The position numbers were made by a program, and so were the translations under genes. The notes beneath the pieces are model-generated. The model had not been told where the DNA came from. It ran no database searches and saw nothing but the letters and a program-made list of their open reading frames with translations. From Candidatus Dormiibacterota bacterium (lineage in GTDB: Bacteria > Chloroflexota > Dormibacteria > Dormibacterales > Dormibacteraceae), in contig JAMXLM010000011.1 in assembly GCA_024280995.1 (NCBI GenBank), positions 84,240-148,239 of the forward strand: a DNA stretch of 64,000 nt, read 5' to 3'. Shown here piece after piece: positions 1 to 8,909 of this stretch (positions are counted from its first letter, which is position 1; the number at the start of each line of letters is the position of its first letter).

Positions 1-31
1 GATGCCACCTCGGGCCTTTCCCCACGGAGGC

Positions 32-55
32 AGGGGCCGATCCCTAGCGGCCCCT
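32..55 (-). terminator. Hairpin downstream of the zinc-ribbon protein gene
   Basis: AGGGGCC at 32-38 and GGCCCCT at 49-55 form a 7-bp stem with a 10-base loop, 11 bases beyond the stop codon of the leftmost minus-strand gene. No T-run follows on the minus strand, so this is at most an intrinsic terminator without a U-tract. Confidence 0.3.
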
Positions 56-66
56 ACTCCGCTCTC

Positions 67-945
67 TCAGGTCAGCTTCCAGTGCACGCTCGCAAGCACG
101 GGTTTGGCCACGCTCAGGTAATGGCTGAGGTCGTCCTGCTGCGTCAGCACGATCACCACGTAGTAGACGCTGCCGGAGGAGTTGGCGCCCGTGAATACGG
201 ACGCGGCCGCCGGAACCGAGTGCGTGCCGTCGGTGAGCGTCAGGCACAGCGTCCAGGCGATCCCCTTAGCCCCGTTGAACGTGGCGCTGGAAGTCGTCGT
301 CCCTGGACAGTTTCTCGTGTCGGGGTACTTGCCCTTCAGGCCCTGGTCGATCGACGTCTTGTTGTCCTGGGCGGTCTGCGCCGGGACCGACGCGCCGCTG
401 GCGATCGTGATCTCGCCTTCGCTGTTGGGGTCGGTCAGCACCAGCGTTTCGCTGTCCTGGTCCGCGACCGTCCAGCCCGCGGGCAGGGTGACGCTGACGC
501 CGTCGTTCGACTGGGTGGCGCTGCTGGTGGGCGTGGGAACCGGCGAGCCGACCGGGCTAGGACTCGCCTCCGGGCTAGGGCTCGCCAGGTCCGCGACGCT
601 GCCATTGTTGGACGGGGAGTTGCGGTTCCCGAGCACCGCGATCAAGGTGCCGACGCCGGCCATGATCACGACGAGCGCGACGACCGCGGCGAGGATGACC
701 ATCCACGGCGTCCGGTGCACAGGAGGCGTGGCTGCAGCCGGCCGGTAGTAGGGGCTGGCGTAGCCGGGTGGGCTGGCGAAGGCGGGTGGCGCCATGCCGG
801 GAGGAGGGCCTGGCGGCGGACCCGGCGGCGGCCCGGGCGGCGGGGGTGCGACCCCCACCGGTGCGGTCAGGGCCGTGCCGCAGTTCTGGCAGTAGAGGTT
901 CCCGTCCGGGTTCTGCGCGCCACAGCGCGGGCACGTCATCGCCAT
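67..945 (-). CDS. Zinc-ribbon, single-pass membrane protein of unknown function
   Basis: Function not recognised. The 292-residue protein starts with a CxxC-CxxC zinc ribbon (C5, C8, C19, C22), then a Pro/Gly-rich stretch to about residue 75. One membrane segment follows (about 80-106), then a Ser/Pro/Thr linker and a C-terminal domain of about 130 residues with two cysteines that could form a disulfide. The layout suggests a cytosolic zinc ribbon and an external domain. The start ATG (943-945) directly abuts the TAG of the upstream gene (946-948), so the two are surely co-transcribed, and both carry the same kind of N-terminal zinc ribbon. ATG at 937-939 (M3) is an alternative start. The second domain begins with a GVSVTLPAGW-like strand, as in many actinobacterial exported domains, but I cannot name a family. 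Confidence 0.8.
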   Translation of the reverse strand: MAMTCPRCGAQNPDGNLYCQNCGTALTAPVGVAPPPPGPPPGPPPGPPPGMAPPAFASPPGYASPYYRPAAATPPVHRTPWMVILAAVVALVVIMAGVGTLIAVLGNRNSPSNNGSVADLASPSPEASPSPVGSPVPTPTSSATQSNDGVSVTLPAGWTVADQDSETLVLTDPNSEGEITIASGASVPAQTAQDNKTSIDQGLKGKYPDTRNCPGTTTSSATFNGAKGIAWTLCLTLTDGTHSVPAAASVFTGANSSGSVYYVVIVLTQQDDLSHYLSVAKPVLASVHWKLT

Positions 946-2079
946 CTACGACTTCGCGACTGCAGGTTTGCGGGCGCGCTTCACGGACGTCGGCGCAGCA
1001 GTGAGCGCCACGCCGCAGTTCGGGCAGAAACCCGAAGCGACGATATGCATGTGGCAGTTCGGGCAGACGGTCTCGGCAAAACCCATGTGGGCCGCTTCTT
1101 CGAGCAGCGCGTGATGAAGCAGGTACCGGACGTAGATCAACATCGCGCCGACGATCGCCGCCTGCCAGATCAGCACGAAGGGCTGGGCGACGCCGGCGTC
1201 GCTGAGGGTCCGCGTGCCCAGCGTGAACGCAACGTGCGCGATCACGGCCATGGCGACGCCGCCCAGCTCCCTCTGCCCCAACCGTCCTCGCCGGTAGCGC
1301 CAGACCGCGGCCACGACCATCCCTGTCGCGCTTCCCTGCACCAGCGGCTGAAAGATCGCGAGGGTGACGAGGTCGTAGATCCAGTTCCCAGGCGCCAGGT
1401 GCGCCGGCAGACCGGTCAGCGCGCCCGAGAAGGCGACCAGTGACTCGGCGACGCTGAAGCCGAGCCCGGCGGCGATGCCGAACACGAGACCGTCGACCGT
1501 CTCCGGGAACTCCGAACGCTTAGGAAGGAACAGCGCCGGCAGTGGCTTGACCGCCTCCTGGACGACCGGCACGAGCACGCCCAGGAAGAGGAGCAAACCG
1601 ATGTTGATCGAGGTCGGGTGCAGCGGGTTCCCGAAGGAGGGATACGGGTTGTCGAGGGCGCGCACGATCAGCGACAGCACCAGGCCTACGACAGCGCCAC
1701 CGCCGATGGTGAACCCCAGCACAGTCGCCGGCTCGTCGCGGTAGACCTGCGCCTCGTAGAGGTAGATCAGGTACAGGACCGGAACGAGGAAGATCGCGAC
1801 CAGGATCGCCGCGGCGATCAGGCCTGCGACGTACAGGACCGCGATCCCCGCCAGCCCGACCACGAACGCCCATCGGAACTCATGGACCTTCTGGTGCCCG
1901 AGGTGAGGAAAGATCGTCGTGAACACCGACGGCTGCACCACGTGCTCGGCCGGATGCGCCGCGTAGCGGTGGGAACGCGTCTTGGCCTTGGCCAGCTCGC
2001 CGGTCGTCCCCTGGTGGGCTCCGCAGCGGGTGCAGAACACGCCGTCGGGGACGTCGTTGGCGCAGTGGTCACAGCGCAC
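946..2079 (-). CDS. PrsW-like intramembrane protease with zinc ribbons at both ends
   Basis: Polytopic membrane protein of 377 residues resembling the PrsW family of glutamic intramembrane proteases, which in Bacillus cleave the anti-sigma factor RsiW. Family-type motifs are visible: QEAVK (canonical EExxK, here with one Glu), GLGFSVAES further on, and a late His in HVAFTLG. Hydrophobic segments run from about residue 70 to 320. Unusually, both ends are zinc ribbons: C3, C6, C16, C19 at the N-terminus and C339, C342, C352, C355 at the C-terminus. It is followed without a gap by another zinc-ribbon membrane protein. Membership of the PrsW/CAAX-protease superfamily is fairly secure; proteolytic activity is not, because the first Glu of the EE pair is replaced by Gln. 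Confidence 0.8.
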   Translation of the reverse strand: MRCDHCANDVPDGVFCTRCGAHQGTTGELAKAKTRSHRYAAHPAEHVVQPSVFTTIFPHLGHQKVHEFRWAFVVGLAGIAVLYVAGLIAAAILVAIFLVPVLYLIYLYEAQVYRDEPATVLGFTIGGGAVVGLVLSLIVRALDNPYPSFGNPLHPTSINIGLLLFLGVLVPVVQEAVKPLPALFLPKRSEFPETVDGLVFGIAAGLGFSVAESLVAFSGALTGLPAHLAPGNWIYDLVTLAIFQPLVQGSATGMVVAAVWRYRRGRLGQRELGGVAMAVIAHVAFTLGTRTLSDAGVAQPFVLIWQAAIVGAMLIYVRYLLHHALLEEAAHMGFAETVCPNCHMHIVASGFCPNCGVALTAAPTSVKRARKPAVAKS

Positions 2080-2110
2080 GGCCGGTAAGGATATCCACCG
2101 GGCCGTGGGC

Positions 2111-2623
2111 TTAGGCCGGCTTAGCTTCCTCCGTGGGGGCCGGCACCCAGCCCCGGATGAAGTGGCAGCCGTAGTGGCCCGGGTGCTTGTCGAAGTAGCG
2201 CTGGTGGTACTCCTCCGCCCGCCAGAAATCGGTCGCCGGGATGATCTCGGTGACGATCTTGCGGTCGAAGAACTTCTGCGCCTCCTCCTTCGACTTCAGC
2301 GCCGCCTTCTCCTGCTCGGCGTTGTGAAAGAAGATCACGCTCCGGTACTGGTGCCCGAAGTCCGGCCCCTGGCGGTTGACCGTGGTCGGGTCGTGCATGT
2401 TCCAGAACTGGTTCAGAAGCTGCTCGTAGGTCACTTTGGCGGGGTCGTAGGTCACCTCGACGGCCTCGGCGTGGCCGGTGCGCCCTGAGCAGACCTGCTC
2501 GTAGGTCACGTTGTCGACGTGCCCTCCTTCGTAGCCCGATACCGCTTCAATAACACCCGGCACCTCGTTGAAGAGGTGCTCGACGCCCCAGAAGCAGCCG
2601 CCGGCAAACGTTGCCTTCTCCAT
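2111..2623 (-). CDS. msrA: Peptide-methionine (S)-S-oxide reductase
   Basis: MsrA reduces the S-epimer of methionine sulfoxide in oxidised proteins, using thioredoxin as reductant. The 170-residue protein carries the signature GGCFWG with the nucleophilic Cys near the N-terminus, followed by SGYEGG and the conserved HAEAVEV and YDP segments typical of the family. The start at 2623 is chosen because GGAGGG lies 8 bases upstream; a longer frame adds only nine residues. A thioredoxin gene lies 4.6 kb away, and OsmC and other stress genes are nearby. The gene is divergent from the MFS transporter with only 29 bases between start codons. Confidence 0.95.
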   Translation of the reverse strand: MEKATFAGGCFWGVEHLFNEVPGVIEAVSGYEGGHVDNVTYEQVCSGRTGHAEAVEVTYDPAKVTYEQLLNQFWNMHDPTTVNRQGPDFGHQYRSVIFFHNAEQEKAALKSKEEAQKFFDRKIVTEIIPATDFWRAEEYHQRYFDKHPGHYGCHFIRGWVPAPTEEAKPA

Positions 2624-2652
2624 GTTTCCCTCCAAGGATTGTCTGGTCACAC

Positions 2653-3975
2653 ATGATGATTCCCGAAGATGAAGATTCGCTAACGCCGCGGCCGCCGCGG
2701 CGGTGGTGGCATGTGGCGACCGTGGACATCACCCCACTGCGCCGGCACCGCGACTTCCGGCTTCTCTTCATCGGCCGGTTCGTCTCTTTCTTCGGCTCGA
2801 TGATCTCGTCGGTCGCCCTGCCGTACCAGGTCTACCAGCTGACGCACAACGTCCTGGTCGTCGGCGTGCTCGGCGTGGTCGAGTTCGGGCCGATCCTGAT
2901 CTTCGCCTTCCTCGGCGGCGCGCTGGCCGACGCCCGCGACAGGCGGACGATGGTTCTGCTCAGCGAGGCGGCACTGCTCGTCTGCAGCGCCGTCCTCGTC
3001 GGGAACGCCCTTCTCTCCAATCCGCAGGTCTGGGTGCTCTTCGCGATCGCCGCGGCCTGGGGCGTGCTCGATGCCCTCCAGCGGCCATCACTCGACGCAA
3101 TGCTCCCGCGCCTGGTCGATCGAAACGAGCTGCCGGCCGCGGCCGCGCTGGGAGGGTTGCGCGGGACGCTCGGCCAGATTCTTGGACCTGCAATCGGAGG
3201 GGTGCTGATCGCCGCTTTCGGCCTGCCGGTCACATACGGCGTGAACACGGCGACCTTTGTCGTGGGCCTGGCCTGCCTGGTGCTCATGCGGGCGGTTCCA
3301 CCGCCGGCGGACGCCGAGCGGCCGAGCATCCGCCGCGTGGTCGAGGGGCTGCGTTACGCGCGCAGCCGGCAGGAGCTGCTCGGCACCTACTTCGTCGACA
3401 TGATCGCGATGTTCTTCGGCATGCCGATGGCCCTGTTCCCGGCGATCGCCCAGAACCTGGGCGGGCCAAAGGTCCTCGGGCTCCTCTACGCGGCGCCGGC
3501 GGTCGGGTCCTTCGCGTTCTCGGCGACCAGCGGCTGGACCAATCGAGTCCACCGCCACGGGATGGGCGTGATCGTCGCCGCGACCATCTGGGGCGTGGCG
3601 ATCGTCGGCTTCGGCTTCTCGCCGACGATCGAGCTCGCGTTCCTCTTCCTCGCGCTGGCCGGCGCGGCGGACATGATGAGCGGGGTCTTCCGCTCGGTCA
3701 TCTGGAACCAGACGATCCCCGACGCCCTGCGCGGCCGGCTGGCCTCGATCGAGATGATCAGCTACACCTCGGGCCCCTCTCTGGGCAACTTCGAGGCGGG
3801 GATCGTCGCCGCGCTGTTCAGCGTCCGGATCTCGGTCGTATCAGGCGGCGTCCTGTGCGTGATCGGCACCGTCGTCGCCGCTGCGGCCCTGCCGCTCTTC
3901 CGCTCGTACGACGCCAGGCGTCACCCGCCGCCGCCAGATCCGCGCGCCGCCAGCGTCAAGCAGGAGAGTCAGTGA
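2653..3975 (+). CDS. MFS transporter, EntS/MFS_3-like
   Basis: Twelve-helix major facilitator protein of about 440 residues, from a family that includes the enterobactin exporter EntS and many drug or lipid exporters. Helices start after a charged N-terminus ([19 protein letters not shown]). The motif-A-like loop [10 protein letters not shown] follows helix 2-3 and a second basic loop appears mid-protein. The substrate cannot be inferred. ATG at 2653 (or 2656) fits family length; an upstream in-frame ATG at 2611 lies inside the divergent msrA gene. Its stop TGA overlaps the GTG of the following gene (GTGA), so the two are translationally coupled. Confidence 0.9.
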   Translation: MMIPEDEDSLTPRPPRRWWHVATVDITPLRRHRDFRLLFIGRFVSFFGSMISSVALPYQVYQLTHNVLVVGVLGVVEFGPILIFAFLGGALADARDRRTMVLLSEAALLVCSAVLVGNALLSNPQVWVLFAIAAAWGVLDALQRPSLDAMLPRLVDRNELPAAAALGGLRGTLGQILGPAIGGVLIAAFGLPVTYGVNTATFVVGLACLVLMRAVPPPADAERPSIRRVVEGLRYARSRQELLGTYFVDMIAMFFGMPMALFPAIAQNLGGPKVLGLLYAAPAVGSFAFSATSGWTNRVHRHGMGVIVAATIWGVAIVGFGFSPTIELAFLFLALAGAADMMSGVFRSVIWNQTIPDALRGRLASIEMISYTSGPSLGNFEAGIVAALFSVRISVVSGGVLCVIGTVVAAAALPLFRSYDARRHPPPPDPRAASVKQESQ

Positions 3976-4478
3976 GCTCGGAAGCGGCGTTTGCCATTCT
4001 CGCGGCCGTGGCGGCCCTTTGGGCCGCGACTTTCGCCACCCGCGCGGACCTTGCGGTCCGGCGTGCGACGAGGCGCTGGGACGCCGCCACCAAGCCGGTC
4101 CCGAACGTGACGTTCACGGGCAACGTGGCGCCGGGAAACGCGATCGAGCTCGAGGTCGAGAACCTGGGGGGGACGCTCGCCGCCGGTGGCATCATCGTCC
4201 ACGCCAGCGACGAGCTCTACGCCGGCGAGCTGACCATGCCGGAGCACGCGCCGGCCAGGCGCATCTCGCTGCCGTTCGTCGTCAAGGCATGGAAGCGCCA
4301 GCTCGAGCCTCAGTGCCTCGTTTTGATCGTCCGCGACGTCAACGGCCGCTGCTTCGACTACGCCGACGGCGGCAGGCAGATCGGAAGCCCGCGGCGCTGG
4401 CTTTCGAACCAGCTGCGCGACCTGCGGATGCAGGGCATGGTCGACTTTCCCGCGGTCACGGGAAAAGAACGGCGCTAG
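3972..4478 (+). CDS. Hypothetical protein with N-terminal membrane anchor
   Basis: No recognised family. The 168-residue product has one hydrophobic N-terminal segment (AAFAILAAVAALWAATFA), a short basic stretch, and a beta-rich domain (NVTFTGN...NAIELEVENLGG) resembling small soluble immunoglobulin-like or carbohydrate-binding-like folds; this fold reading is only impression. GTG at 3972 overlaps the transporter stop and is preceded by CAGGAGAG, a good ribosome-binding site. The gene ends convergently against osmC, the two stop codons sharing the palindrome CTAG at 4475-4478. Confidence 0.75.
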   Translation: MSSEAAFAILAAVAALWAATFATRADLAVRRATRRWDAATKPVPNVTFTGNVAPGNAIELEVENLGGTLAAGGIIVHASDELYAGELTMPEHAPARRISLPFVVKAWKRQLEPQCLVLIVRDVNGRCFDYADGGRQIGSPRRWLSNQLRDLRMQGMVDFPAVTGKERR

Positions 4479-4912
4479 TGGACGTGATCTAGCTCGCTCT
4501 TCAACCTCAACTCGACGTTTCCCTTGAGCGCCTGCGATACAGGGCAACCGTCCTTCGCCTCTTCGGCGAACTTCTCGAAGTCCTCCGCGCTGAGTCCGTG
4601 TATGTGTCCGCGGACCGTGATGGTGCTCGAGACGATGCCCTTTCCTGGCACGAATTCCACCTCGGCGGTTGTGGTCAGGCGCTCGGGGTCATGGCCTGCT
4701 TTGGCCAGACCGTTGGAAAGCGCCATCGAGTAGCACGCCGCGTGAGCCGCGGCGATCAGCTCCTCCGGGCTGGTTCCGCCCTGCGTTCTGTCTGCGCGAT
4801 GGGCCCACGTGACCGGAAACTCGTTGAATGTTCCGCTCGCGACCTTGACCCGGCCCTTGCCATGCATCAGGTCGCCTTCCCACGTCGCGTCAGCTCGACT
4901 GATCGCAGCCAT
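4475..4912 (-). CDS. OsmC family peroxiredoxin
   Basis: OsmC/Ohr proteins reduce organic hydroperoxides with a pair of reactive cysteines. Both are present: AACYSMAL and DGCPVSQAL, in a 145-residue protein of normal length, with the HxxGLS segment of the OsmC subgroup (HIHGLSAEDFEKFA). ATG at 4912 follows GGAGGTGG, a strong ribosome-binding site; a 32-residue upstream extension has no support. It is divergent from the beta-lactamase-fold gene (47 bases between starts) and convergent with the preceding small membrane protein. Confidence 0.93.
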   Translation of the reverse strand: MAAISRADATWEGDLMHGKGRVKVASGTFNEFPVTWAHRADRTQGGTSPEELIAAAHAACYSMALSNGLAKAGHDPERLTTTAEVEFVPGKGIVSSTITVRGHIHGLSAEDFEKFAEEAKDGCPVSQALKGNVELRLKSELDHVH

Positions 4913-4959
4913 GCGCCACCTCCCCAGTGAAGTACTCAACTTGCAGGATAGTTGTTGCC

Positions 4960-6279
4960 ATGGATCCGGTCGGCGAGGTCGCTTCCAGGCTCGAAGCCAG
5001 GGCGGCAAGCTACGTCAAGGACAATCGCCTGCCGGGCGCCGCGCTCGGAGTCGTCCACGGCGACAAACTGGCCTGGTGGGCGGGCGTCGGGTTCGCCGAC
5101 ATCGCCCGGCGCCAGGCTCCCGAACGCACCACGCTCTATCGAATCGCCTCGATCACCAAGACCTTCACGGGGACGGCGATCATGCGCTTGCGCGACGCCG
5201 GCAAGCTGCGGCTGGACGACCCGATCGGCGTCCATGTTCCCGAGGTCGACCACCTCGAGGGAGTCACCATCGCCCGGCTGCTGTCACACGAGTCGGGGCT
5301 GCAGAGCGAGCCGCCCGGCACCGACTGGCGACGCGCGCGTTACGAAGGCCTGGTCGAGCGCAACCTGGAACGGGCGGAGGAGATCCAGACGCGGGTGCCG
5401 CCAAGCTCGCAGCACAAGTACTCGAACATGGGCGTGCAGCTTCTCGGCGAAGTCGTCTCGCGGGTCAGCGGCATGCCGTACGTCGACTACGTGCGCTCGC
5501 AGATCTTCGAGCCGCTCGGCATGAGCGGCACCGCCTTCGAACCCCTGTCCGATGTCCTCAGGAAGCGGTGTGCGACCGGCTATACGGGACGCTTCGTGTC
5601 AGACGACCTCGAACCTTCGGCGATCGCGCCGACGGTGTGGGCCGAGGGTGGCCTGTGGTCGTGCGTCGATGACCTCGGCCGCTGGCTTTCGTATCAGTTC
5701 AGCGACGACCCCACGCTGCGTGAGATGCATCGCCCGCGCCACCTTGTCGACGTCGGATGGACGCAAGCCTTTGGGCTCGCGTGGTACGGCATGCGCAGAG
5801 GCGAGCAGATCTGGATCATGCACTCGGGCGCGCTCCACGGCTTTCGCTCCAACGTCTGCTTCGATCCGGTGAGCCGGGTGGGGGCGATCACGCTCATCAA
5901 CGGCGTCGGCGACGCTTCGATGCTCTCCATGGACCTGGCCGAGATCGCGCGCACCGCGGTGATGCAGTCGGCGCCGGCTATCGAGCCACCTGCACCGGCG
6001 CCGGTCGAGTATCTGCCCCTTCTGGGCATCTATTTCGACCACGACCTCGGGACGACGCGGCGCGTCGAGTGGCGCGACGGCCGGCTGGCGATAATCGCGC
6101 CCGACCTGCCGGCGTGGACGCCGACCCTCCGCCCCACCGAGGACCCGAACGTCTTTCTGATCGACCCGGGTTTTCGCGAGTCGGGCGAGAACGCCGTCTT
6201 CACCCGCCTTCCCGACGGGCGCGTCGAGTCGATCTTCATCGCCGCCGGCACATGGATCAGGCTGCTTCCCGCCCGATGA
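4960..6279 (+). CDS. Serine hydrolase, beta-lactamase / penicillin-binding fold
   Basis: Class-C beta-lactamase-fold serine hydrolase (PF00144-type) of 439 residues. The catalytic SxxK is S64-I-T-K67, the YxN motif is YSN in HKYSNMG, and the third motif is HSG in MHSGALHG. After the catalytic domain (to about residue 320) comes a C-terminal beta domain of about 100 residues, as in D-aminopeptidase or esterase members. No signal peptide is visible, so it is probably a cytosolic esterase or peptidase rather than a drug-resistance lactamase. ATG at 4960 with AGGA 11 bases upstream is preferred over an ATG at 4927. Its stop overlaps the start of the cupin gene (ATGA). Confidence 0.88.
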   Translation: MDPVGEVASRLEARAASYVKDNRLPGAALGVVHGDKLAWWAGVGFADIARRQAPERTTLYRIASITKTFTGTAIMRLRDAGKLRLDDPIGVHVPEVDHLEGVTIARLLSHESGLQSEPPGTDWRRARYEGLVERNLERAEEIQTRVPPSSQHKYSNMGVQLLGEVVSRVSGMPYVDYVRSQIFEPLGMSGTAFEPLSDVLRKRCATGYTGRFVSDDLEPSAIAPTVWAEGGLWSCVDDLGRWLSYQFSDDPTLREMHRPRHLVDVGWTQAFGLAWYGMRRGEQIWIMHSGALHGFRSNVCFDPVSRVGAITLINGVGDASMLSMDLAEIARTAVMQSAPAIEPPAPAPVEYLPLLGIYFDHDLGTTRRVEWRDGRLAIIAPDLPAWTPTLRPTEDPNVFLIDPGFRESGENAVFTRLPDGRVESIFIAAGTWIRLLPAR

Positions 6280-6611
6280 AGGCCTTCGAGGTCCCCCAGC
6301 TCGATCCCCAGCCACGTGACGAGCAAGGTCACGGATACGTCGATTTCCTCGCCTCGGATCTCTTGAGCGTGGGGCTCTCGGTCTGGCCGGCCGGCTCGGT
6401 CGACGGGCAGCAACCGCACGAAGAGGACGAGGTTTACTACGTGATCAGCGGCCGGGGATCGATCCGTGTCGCGGGTGAGGACCGGAGCGTCAAGGCGGGC
6501 AGTCTCGTGTTCGTGGCCGCGCATGTCGAGCACCGTTTTCACGACATCGTGGAAGACTTGCGCGTCCTTGTGTTCTGGGCGCCGCCGCACCGCGCCACGC
6601 GTCATTCTTAA
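6276..6611 (+). CDS. Small cupin-domain protein
   Basis: Single-domain cupin of 111 residues (PF07883-like). Motif 1 reads QPHEEDEVYYVISGRG, keeping one His and two acidic residues of the usual HxH...E metal site; motif 2 reads GSLVFVAAHVEHRF with its His. Such proteins are often mannose-isomerase-like or ligand-binding cupins; no substrate can be given. ATG at 6276 overlaps the stop of the preceding hydrolase, so this gene starts a tight run of four small genes ending at the thioredoxin. Confidence 0.88.
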   Translation: MKAFEVPQLDPQPRDEQGHGYVDFLASDLLSVGLSVWPAGSVDGQQPHEEDEVYYVISGRGSIRVAGEDRSVKAGSLVFVAAHVEHRFHDIVEDLRVLVFWAPPHRATRHS

Positions 6612-6615
6612 CGCC

Positions 6616-6957
6616 ATGTCGCAGCAACCCGTCCTCGTCACGACCACCGAACGGCCCGCCGGCTACGAGGTCAAGCAGTCGCTGGGCCAGGTCTTCGGCG
6701 TGGTGGTACGGAGTCGGGGCCTCGGCGGCAACATCATGGCCGGGCTGCGATCGCTTGGCGGCGGCGAGATCGTCGAGTACACCCGGCTCGTCGAAGACAC
6801 GCGGAGGCACGCGGTCGACCGGATGATCGAAAACGCCCGGGCGATGGGCGCCAACGCGGTGGTGATGATGCGCTTCGACTCATCCGAGCTCGGCCAGACG
6901 ATGACCGAGGTGGTCGCGTACGGAACCGCCGTGATCATCGAGCGCAGCGCCACATGA
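6616..6957 (+). CDS. YbjQ/UPF0145 family protein
   Basis: A 113-residue YbjQ-type protein (heavy-metal-binding or DUF74 family). Typical elements are GYEVKQSLGQVFGVVVRSRG, a central acidic-basic helix (RLVEDTRRHAVDRMIENARA), and GANAVVMMRFDSSE. Family members form pentamers; the biochemical role is not settled. The start is ATG 6616, 4 bases after the cupin stop. Its stop overlaps the next start (ATGA at 6954). Confidence 0.88.
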   Translation: MSQQPVLVTTTERPAGYEVKQSLGQVFGVVVRSRGLGGNIMAGLRSLGGGEIVEYTRLVEDTRRHAVDRMIENARAMGANAVVMMRFDSSELGQTMTEVVAYGTAVIIERSAT

Positions 6958-7169
6958 CGCTGGTCTGGTTCCAGCTCGGGTCCCTGGTGATTGTCATCCT
7001 CATCGCCGTCGTCGGCTACTTCGTCTGGGATCGTCGCTATCGCGGCGCGACGACCGGCCCATCTTTGAAACCCACCAGCGAGGTGTTCAGAGACCCGACT
7101 TCGGGCAAGCTGACCCGAGTCTACGAGGACCCGACAACGGGCAAGCGGGAGTACCGGGAAGAGCCGTAG
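6954..7169 (+). CDS. Small single-pass membrane protein
   Basis: A 71-residue protein with an N-terminal membrane helix (WFQLGSLVIVILIAVVGYFV) and a charged cytosolic tail containing two related segments, VFRDPTSGKLTRVYEDPTTG, which look like a short internal duplication of (x)DPT(S/T)GK. Overlap with ybjQ by ATGA makes it a real coding region. No family recognised; small proteins with this tail are seen next to YbjQ-type genes only by impression. Confidence 0.7.
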   Translation: MTLVWFQLGSLVIVILIAVVGYFVWDRRYRGATTGPSLKPTSEVFRDPTSGKLTRVYEDPTTGKREYREEP

Positions 7170-7216
7170 CTCGAGCGTTTTCGTTCGATCGGGAGGGGAA
7201 GACTGAATTCAGGAAC

Positions 7217-7657
7217 ATGAGTGACTCAAAGGTCCTGACCTGCCCGTCCTGTGCGCAGAAGAACCGCGTCCAGATCTCGGCCGCGGGCGTCCCGCACTGC
7301 GCCAAATGCGGCAAGCCGCTGCCCTGGTTGGGTGAGGTGTCCGGAGCCGACTTCGGTCTGGCGGTCGAGTCGAGCCCTGTGCCGGTCCTGCTGGATTTCT
7401 GGGCCCCATGGTGCGGCCCCTGCCGGATGGTCGCCCCCGCAGTGGAAAAGGTCGCCGTGGACCTCGCCGGCCGCATCAAGGTGGCGAAGGTCAACACCGA
7501 CGAGCAGCCGCAGCTGGGCGAGCGGTTCGGGGTTCGCAGCATCCCGACGCTGGTCCTGTTCGAGAACGGCCGGGAGAAGGAAAGAGTGGTCGGGGCCAGA
7601 CCTGCCGCGGAGCTTCGCAGCTGGCTGGATTCGAAGCTTCACGCTCCCGCCCGTTAA
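7217..7657 (+). CDS. trxC: Thioredoxin 2-type protein with N-terminal zinc finger
   Basis: TrxC-like thioredoxin of 146 residues, a disulfide reductase for cytosolic proteins. An N-terminal zinc finger (C9, C12, C28, C31) precedes the thioredoxin fold with active site W65-C-G-P-C69. The cis-Pro element is RSIPTLVLFENG. This domain order is the hallmark of E. coli thioredoxin 2, which is resistant to oxidative stress. MsrA and OsmC-type enzymes nearby are plausible partners. ATG 7217 is preceded by AGGAAC. The gene ends convergently against ackA, the two TAA stops sharing TTAA at 7654-7657. Confidence 0.94.
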   Translation: MSDSKVLTCPSCAQKNRVQISAAGVPHCAKCGKPLPWLGEVSGADFGLAVESSPVPVLLDFWAPWCGPCRMVAPAVEKVAVDLAGRIKVAKVNTDEQPQLGERFGVRSIPTLVLFENGREKERVVGARPAAELRSWLDSKLHAPAR

Positions 7658-8754
7658 GCCGGCTCCGCCAGCACCCTCCGCACCTCTCGCGCGACCTCGA
7701 CGTCCTCCCGTGCTTTGACGACGAGGGTCGCCACCGCCGAGCCACGGGCGCTGATGTCGCAGTCCGCGGTGGCGCCGTCGTTCGACGCGGCGTCCAGCCG
7801 CGCGCCGAGAAATTCGAGCCCGGCGAGGGCCTGAGCTCGAACCGGCGCCGCGTTCTCCCCCACCCCGCCGGTGAAGACGAGCGCATCGAGGCCGTTCATG
7901 GCGGCCGCCATCGCGGCGATCAGCGCACGCAAGCGATGGACGTAGACGTCGAACGCGAGCCCGGCGGCGGCATCGCCCTCATCGCGGCGGCGAAGGACCT
8001 CGCGCATGTCACTCGTTCCCGCCAGCCCCAGCAGGCCACCTTTGCGGTCGAGCGCCTCCGTCAGCTGAGCCTCCGTGAAGCCTGCGTGGCGTTCCAGGTA
8101 CAACAGCGCGCCCGGATCGACCGTCCCCGACCGAGTCGCCATGACCAGGCCCTCGAGCGGCGTGAAGCCCATGGTCGTGTCGACAGAACGGCCCCGATTC
8201 ACGGCCGCCAGTGACGCTCCCGAACCAAGGTGGCATGTGACGACGCGCAGGTCCCGGGGCGGTCGGGCCAGGATCTCTGCCGCGCGTCGCGATGCGTAGG
8301 AATGCGAGAACCCATGGAATCCGTACCTCCTGATGCCGAAGCGACTCCGCCAGTCCTCGGGCAGCGCATACGTCGACGCCGCGTCAGGCATGCCGGCGTG
8401 AAACGCGGTGTCGAAGCAGGCGACGCCTGGCACGCCGGTCAGCAGCTCCTGTGCCGCCGCGATGCCCGCAAGCGCCGCGGGAAGGTGGAGCGGAGCCAGG
8501 TCGGTGATGCTCGTCAGGTAGTCGATCACGCCGTCGTCGATCCGCACCGACCGCGTGTAGCGCGGTCCGCCGTGCACGATTCGATGGCCGATCGCCTGGA
8601 TCTCGGGCATGGATCGGATTGCGCTTGCAAGCTGCGACGAGTCGAGCTTTCCGTCGGTGAGCTCGAACTCGCGGTCGGCTGCGACCACGTCACCCTCCTC
8701 GACGACGCTGACCTTGAGCGAGCTCGAGCCCGCGTTGAGGGCTAGTACTCGCAC
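7654..8754 (-). CDS. ackA: Acetate kinase
   Basis: Converts acetyl phosphate and ADP to acetate and ATP. The 366-residue protein starts with the family N-terminus VLALNAGSSSLK, includes GHRIVHGG, the catalytic region FDTAFHAGMP, RRYGFHGFSH and GVGENAAPVRA, all diagnostic. It is slightly shorter than the usual ~400 residues. The start is GTG at 8754; no ATG is available. It lies downstream of xfp on the same strand, so phosphoketolase-derived acetyl phosphate can be turned directly into ATP. No phosphotransacetylase is present in the window. Confidence 0.96.
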   Translation of the reverse strand: MRVLALNAGSSSLKVSVVEEGDVVAADREFELTDGKLDSSQLASAIRSMPEIQAIGHRIVHGGPRYTRSVRIDDGVIDYLTSITDLAPLHLPAALAGIAAAQELLTGVPGVACFDTAFHAGMPDAASTYALPEDWRSRFGIRRYGFHGFSHSYASRRAAEILARPPRDLRVVTCHLGSGASLAAVNRGRSVDTTMGFTPLEGLVMATRSGTVDPGALLYLERHAGFTEAQLTEALDRKGGLLGLAGTSDMREVLRRRDEGDAAAGLAFDVYVHRLRALIAAMAAAMNGLDALVFTGGVGENAAPVRAQALAGLEFLGARLDAASNDGATADCDISARGSAVATLVVKAREDVEVAREVRRVLAEPA

Positions 8755-8777
8755 ACGCCTAGTCCCACGTCGCTATG

Positions 8778-8812
8778 GCGGCCGGGTTCATCCCGGCCGC
8801 GACTTGTTTTTT
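8778..8812 (+). terminator. Intrinsic terminator facing the plus strand
   Basis: Perfect 9-bp stem GCGGCCGGG (8778-8786) and CCCGGCCGC (8792-8800), loop TTCAT, followed by GACTTG and six T (8807-8812). This is a textbook Rho-independent terminator for plus-strand transcription, although no plus-strand gene ends within 1 kb to the left. It lies between the minus-strand xfp and ackA genes. Confidence 0.65.
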
Positions 8813-8909
8813 CTGACACCAGACGCCGCATGTGGAAGGCTTTAGAAGAGACTCAACCGTACACCGGAAAGAGAGCAGGCCCGTCGCAACGCGACCAACC
8901 CTATAGGGC

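Noticed and set aside
4960..6279. Antibiotic-resistance beta-lactamase
   Set aside because: The fold motifs are present, but there is no signal peptide and an extra C-terminal beta domain is found, as in esterase or peptidase relatives.
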